Source: Linnemannia elongata (Eukaryota > Mortierellomycota > Mortierellomycetes > Mortierellales > Mortierellaceae). Taken from it: a stretch of DNA of 64,000 bases. The first letter of the stretch is position 1. The number at the start of each line of letters is the position of its first letter. A model generated the notes under the pieces. It did no database searches. It was not told the origin of the DNA and worked only from the letters and a program-made list of their open reading frames with translations. The position numbers were made by a program, and so were the translations under genes. Shown here piece by piece: positions 59,901-64,000 of this stretch. The DNA lies in assembly GCA_036320915.1 (NCBI GenBank), contig JAXBDG010000003.1:1-64000 (forward strand), in the 5' to 3' direction.

Positions 59901-60579
59901 CAACCAGCCCTACAAGCCAACTTTGACCTTCTGTGTTGTCAAGAAACGCCACCATGCCCGCCTGTTCCCCATGAACCCCAAGGAAGCCGATCGATCTGGT
60001 AACTGCGTCGCCGGTACAGTTGTCGACACCGTTATCACCCACCCCACGGAGTTTGACTTTTGTAAGTATATATCCTTTATTTCGTTACATACTTTGGTTC
60101 ATACATTGTTTTTCTTGTAGTCGCACTAACGCATCCCTTATTTATTGTTAACTATCATTCTAGACTTGCAAAGTCACGGTGGATTGCAGGGAACTTCGCG
60201 TCCGACGTTGTACCATGTTTTGATGGATGAAAATAAGTTCACTTCGGATGCTCTTCAATCGTTGACCTACCGCTTGTGCCACGTTTATGCCCGCTGCCCT
60301 AAGTCTGTCAGTATCGTTCCTGCGGTCTACTATGCTCACTTGCTCGCCTACCGTGCCCGTCACTACCAAGGTGGCGACTTTTCGGACACTGCCAGCTCCA
60401 TCAGCGGAAGTGATGCTGGCAATGCGCCTACCTTCACAACCTCGGTAAGACCCCTTGTTTTGTGTATGTTTTTATGGTGTTTTTTCGGGCTATGATCTGC
60501 ATCTTTGACTGATATTGTTTTCTTTATGTTTGATACAACGATGTAGACTGCGCTCAAAAATCTGATGTACTTTGTCTAA
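56922..60579 (+). CDS. Argonaute (PAZ-MID-PIWI), slicer residues complete; one-base frameshift in exon 1
   Basis: Eight exons: 56922-57039, 57161-57232, 57530-58308, 58416-58650, 58760-59792, 59888-60061, 60164-60444, 60547-60579; about 907 aa. It binds small RNAs for RNA silencing. N-domain ([24 protein letters not shown]), L1 ([19 protein letters not shown]), PAZ ([29 protein letters not shown]), MID (small-RNA 5'-end pocket [23 protein letters not shown]) and PIWI are all visible. The slicer tetrad is present: D648 (GADVTHP), E687 ([10 protein letters not shown]), D719 ([10 protein letters not shown]), H862 ([11 protein letters not shown]). The exon 1 frame from ATG ([18 protein letters not shown]) reaches GGSTGR at about 56999, but the following INVRTNFF block is one base out of frame (extra T at 57000-57001). 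Exon lengths total 3n+1, so removing one base closes the gene. A sequencing indel is more likely than decay. A Pro-Ala/Lys-Gly insert of about 60 residues sits in the N-domain. Confidence 0.92.
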
Positions 60580-60859
60580 GTCGATGACAACAAGGACTGA
60601 GATCTGGACTGTTGCACCCAGCTACGCGTCTCTTTCAAGCACCCCCAAATGGCAGGGGAATTTAACCGCAGCAACAACAACCAACGAAAAAAATCCAACA
60701 AAAGCACCAAAAAAAACCCATCAACATCTATCAGGATCGACAGTTTTCTTTTTTCTTTCAATTTTTTTTTTGGTGGTGATGATACCGTACTTTTTTTTTA
60801 CAGGAATGATATCTTAACAATGACAAACAAATAACAAAAGAGCGAGAATGTCGATCTAA

Positions 60860-60871
60860 CCCCCCCCCCCC

Positions 60872-60924
<53 letters not shown>
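60860..60924 (+). repeat. C13-A52 compound homopolymer
   Basis: Thirteen C followed directly by 52 A, the longest homopolymer in the window, 280 bp after the Argonaute stop. It may be a slippage-expanded tract or the tail of an inserted processed RNA; no body of such an insert was recognised. Confidence 0.8.
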
Positions 60925-60926
<2 letters not shown>

Positions 60927-61678
60927 AAGCTGACCTAACTTTACGAGGAGCTCTTTTTCTTTTTTACGAGAGAGCTGGATTTGCATTCTCTTTGCTCCTC
61001 CCACCTCCGTTTTTCAGTTTGTCATAACACCTTCAAACCCCCTCCCCCCCAATAAAACCCTTTGTTGCTGTTCCCTGCCAATGACATCCAACACTATGGC
61101 GATCGCATAATTGACGAGATAGTAGTGGCATTATTTCAGCGGATATTTTGGCGTCGTAAGGGCAACTTGCTCAGACAAGGACAGCACGCAGCCAAAGTAA
61201 TCGTAAAGGGCACATAGGGGCATCTCATTTTTGCGTTCAACGATACGGTCAACCTGGGTGTATGTACGTGGCTTATTCGCTTATGACCACCTTGGTGAAC
61301 ACCGAGCCGGTCCTGGAGCCATGAGGAGACACTCTCTTGGACAGGTGGCTATCGCAGACATGAAAGGGAGAGGCTATAGGAGGACTGTTAGGCGCAGCCA
61401 CGACGAAGTACCGCCATTCCTTCTATCTCTATGCCTGGCTACATAAGCTCCTTACAAGCATGAGGTTCGCAACGAATTGGCTCATGGCCACGTTAAGAAT
61501 ACCAGAGAGCGGAAAAGGCGAACAACATAGTTATGGCAGACTAGCGTACCAATCGAAGCTGATAACAATCGGCCGTACATGGGTCTCAACTTGGCGTCCG
61601 CGATCACGGGATGGATATGAAGAGTTTTTAATATCTCATCGTTCTATCTCTCGGATGGATTCTGGAACTGAACAGTTC

Positions 61679-61722
<44 letters not shown>

Positions 61723-62010
61723 GGAAATTAAGGGATTGACAGCAATATCTCCTAGACGGTGCTAGGAGAACCCCTTCCCCCTTCGACGCCTACAAAAATG
61801 ACAGATTTCATTTTTCGCGTTTTTTCTTTGCTACTGCGCTAATAGGTAGCTCGAGGAGTTTTTTTTTTTTTTGTTGACAGGAGCCATTTTGTTGATGGAT
61901 GGTTTTTTACCCATTAGAGCAAGTTCTTAGCTTCTTTGAGCGTTGCCTTTTTTTTTTTTTTTCAAAGACTCTATCTATCAATAAAAGTATTATCAACATC
62001 GACTACCTCC

Positions 62011-62199
62011 CCAGGGTGCTATGTAAACGCATACTGTGGATCGCAACAGGCGATAAAAAAAATCAATCTGAAAACCGAGAATTTCAAGGGTATCGTCGGA
62101 CACGCAGCTTTGGATGAGCAAAAGTCACTATTCAAGGCTAACGACAAAGATGTGCGTGTGATGTCAATTGAGGGGAGGGGTTCAAGTCAGTGGGCGTAA
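62011..62199 (+). pseudogene. Short protein-like open frame, possible gene fragment
   Basis: After an acceptor-like CTCCCCAG (ending about 62013) one frame reads CYVNAYCGSQQAIKKINL, then a mixed-composition segment to a stop at 62197-62199. Residue composition is ordinary, unlike the simple-sequence frames around it, and the Cys/Gly block recalls a nucleophile elbow of dienelactone-hydrolase-like proteins, but the match is weak. No partner exon was found upstream. It could be an eroded fragment or chance. Confidence 0.2.
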
Positions 62200-64000
62200 T
62201 ATGTATCACAAAAATAGGGGATAATGATGGATTGGATCGAAACGTATTTTCGACCACGCGCATCTAAGGGGGGATGATGCCAAGGTAGGTCAGGTAGGGG
62301 TGAATAGAGAAAAAAAGGAGGACAGGATGATGAAAGAGAAAAAGAGAGAAAGAAGAAAAAAAAAACTTGATGATTTTGCTGGGCGGAAGGGCAAAGTAAG
62401 GTGACGGAATGAATGGATTGGGCTTAGTTTAAAGGAAGGCTTTGGGCAGAGTAATCGTTGCGATAGTTAGGGCAAGGCAGTAGTAATATTTCGATCTTTC
62501 GGTCCAAGTGACTTCTTGGCGATCTTTGGGCGAGGGTTACTTTCTGTGCAGGTCAATGGAAGATGAGAAAAAGGAATGGAACGGATGAAAAATCAGCAGT
62601 AAAGGAGAATCGATCAGGTAGGAGAAGAAACGAACACCATAAGAAATAAGAAGGGACAAAAAAGAGAAGAGCAAAACAACAACAACAGCCTGCCGTGCGA
62701 ACAAAATAACCTTGGGATGGATTGCTAATTGGGGATCGCCATTTTGGGGTAAGCTTGGAAACGGAGATAATTACATTCAATATTGCAGGGTGAGCAAACT
62801 GTCTCTTCTCGAAGGCATCGACATTGAACATGTATGTGTATGTAAGTGTTGAGGCGGGGTGAGGTGTGTTTGCTGACAAAGGAGGGGAGTAGAACAAAGA
62901 GAGAGGGAGAGGGAGAGAGAGAGAGAGAGAGAGATGGAGATGGAGATGGAGATGTGGTTGTTGTAGTTCCATTTCGGTGGCAAAAATTCAGGTACCGGGT
63001 CCGGGTAAAACAGACCAGACATTGATTAAATGGTTGGTTGATTGATGGACGTAGATACTGACTGGTTGTGATGACGGATACAGGACACTATCTCATATTG
63101 TCCTTGTATAAATTCAGCAGGACCCGCGGGGCGGGGCGGGGAATGGAGTTGTGGCTCAACTGTAAAAGTGAAAGAAAGAAAAAATATTCATCATTAACGA
63201 AAAGAGAGCACGCCAGTTTGTCATGGATAATGGTGACATGGATATGGATGACCAGGATATGGATGAAACATCCTAGAAGGGAAGAATAGAGAGAGCAGCA
63301 AAACCAGATACAAAAAAAAAAAAAAAAAAAAGAGACAAGAGAGCCTTTTTTTCCCTTTCAATCTTGTTCTTTTCTTTCCAACTGGATGTAGTCCATGGTG
63401 AAAGAACTATGGATAAAGCAAGATGGATTGTCCATATCTCTATAAATCTCTTCTTGTTAAGACTCTAGTAGTTGTTGTCTGCCATGCAACTTGTCTTTGT
63501 CTTCTCTTTTTTTTAATCCTATCTACTCGATAAGTAAAAGGAAGAAAGGGTTGTAGAAAGAGAATGAATAATTGCCCGGGTTTGGTTATTACCCATCCAA
63601 TTGTGATCGTGTGTCGGGCTGAGGGTACCAGCGTCGGACACAGATACAGACAGTACTTTTTTTTATTCTTTTTTTCTCTTTTCATCCTTCGGTATTAGAA
63701 AAAGGGCCGTTTGTCGGTCTGTGTTTTTGTCGTCATCGGAAGGAAAGGAGATGAAGGTACTGTCTAGCTAGTAGCAATTAGTAGCTGGATGATGATAGGA
63801 CGACTTGGGGCTATTCACTACCGGTACTTCATTCATTCATTGCAACCACCACCACCTTTGGCCTTCAGCAGTTCGTTGTCCGTTGTCTGTCTTTCTTGGT
63901 ATGTTCCATTTTCATTAGCCTACCTGACTTTTGTGGCAATGAAAAGAAAAGGAACGTCAACAGACGATCGACAGACACAGGAATATAATAATAATAATAG

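Larger units (their letters stand above)
60580..64000. other. Terminal 3.4 kb without a confident gene
   Basis: Begins with the Argonaute 3' UTR. 60860-60924 is a C13 run joined to an A52 run. 61090-61680 has balanced, non-repetitive composition but only short unrelated frames. 61683-61720 is T38. 62000-62200 holds a short protein-like frame (listed separately). 62330-64000 is purine-rich with GA and GGAGAT repeats (62900-62955) and TA/AAT runs at the edge. Confidence 0.5.

Overview
This window looks like nuclear DNA from an early-diverging fungus, most likely a Mortierella relative (Mucoromycota, Mortierellomycotina). Three observations support this: many short GT-AG introns (mostly about 75-130 bp) with conserved reading phases; mid-range GC; and the gene mix, which includes a Crinkler-type protein with an AAA-ATPase-like/nuclease body, a DIRS-type retroelement remnant and an Argonaute. 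The assignment to a lineage is inference. No tRNA, rRNA, CRISPR array or bacterial-type operon was seen. All exon models were built by eye from splice sites and phase continuity. Ten of the twelve models close without a phase error; the Crinkler-like gene and the Argonaute gene each contain one apparent frameshift.

Layout. 1-5.6 kb is the accessory end: a possible LTR, a DIRS RNase H fragment (+) and a broken seven-exon Crinkler-like gene (-). 7.2-12 kb holds a class II eIF4E (4EHP-like, +) and a convergent orphan seven-TM protein (-). After a 4.2 kb gene-free stretch, 16.2-30.7 kb is a co-directional block of four housekeeping genes: glycogen debranching enzyme, GPI mannosyltransferase 1 (PIG-M), a LAG1-type ceramide synthase and TFIID subunit TAF11. 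An E2F transcription factor (-, 32.6-37.4 kb) with unusually long introns faces TAF11. About 6.5 kb of low-complexity DNA follows. 43.9-52.9 kb carries a tail-anchored RNF5/RNF185-type RING ligase (+), an amidohydrolase (+) and a large C2/lipase-3 protein of the diacylglycerol-lipase type (-), the last two convergent. 55.7-60.6 kb carries a centrin-like EF-hand protein (+) and an Argonaute (+). The last 3.4 kb shows no confident gene.

The genes do not form one pathway. Themes that recur are endomembrane lipid and GPI metabolism (PIG-M, ceramide synthase, DAG lipase, membrane RING ligase), gene-expression control (4EHP, TAF11, E2F, Argonaute) and glycogen breakdown. The most notable points are: the decayed Crinkler NTPase-nuclease with a changed catalytic-site residue; a cluster of E2F-consensus octamers in and beside the E2F gene; a phase-supported GC-AG intron in the 4EHP gene; a centrin whose second EF-hand is replaced by a charged insert; an Argonaute with a Pro-Ala/Lys-Gly insert and a one-base frameshift but complete slicer residues; nearly touching bidirectional poly(A) hexamers between two convergent genes; and a dozen A/T homopolymers of 27-52 nt.
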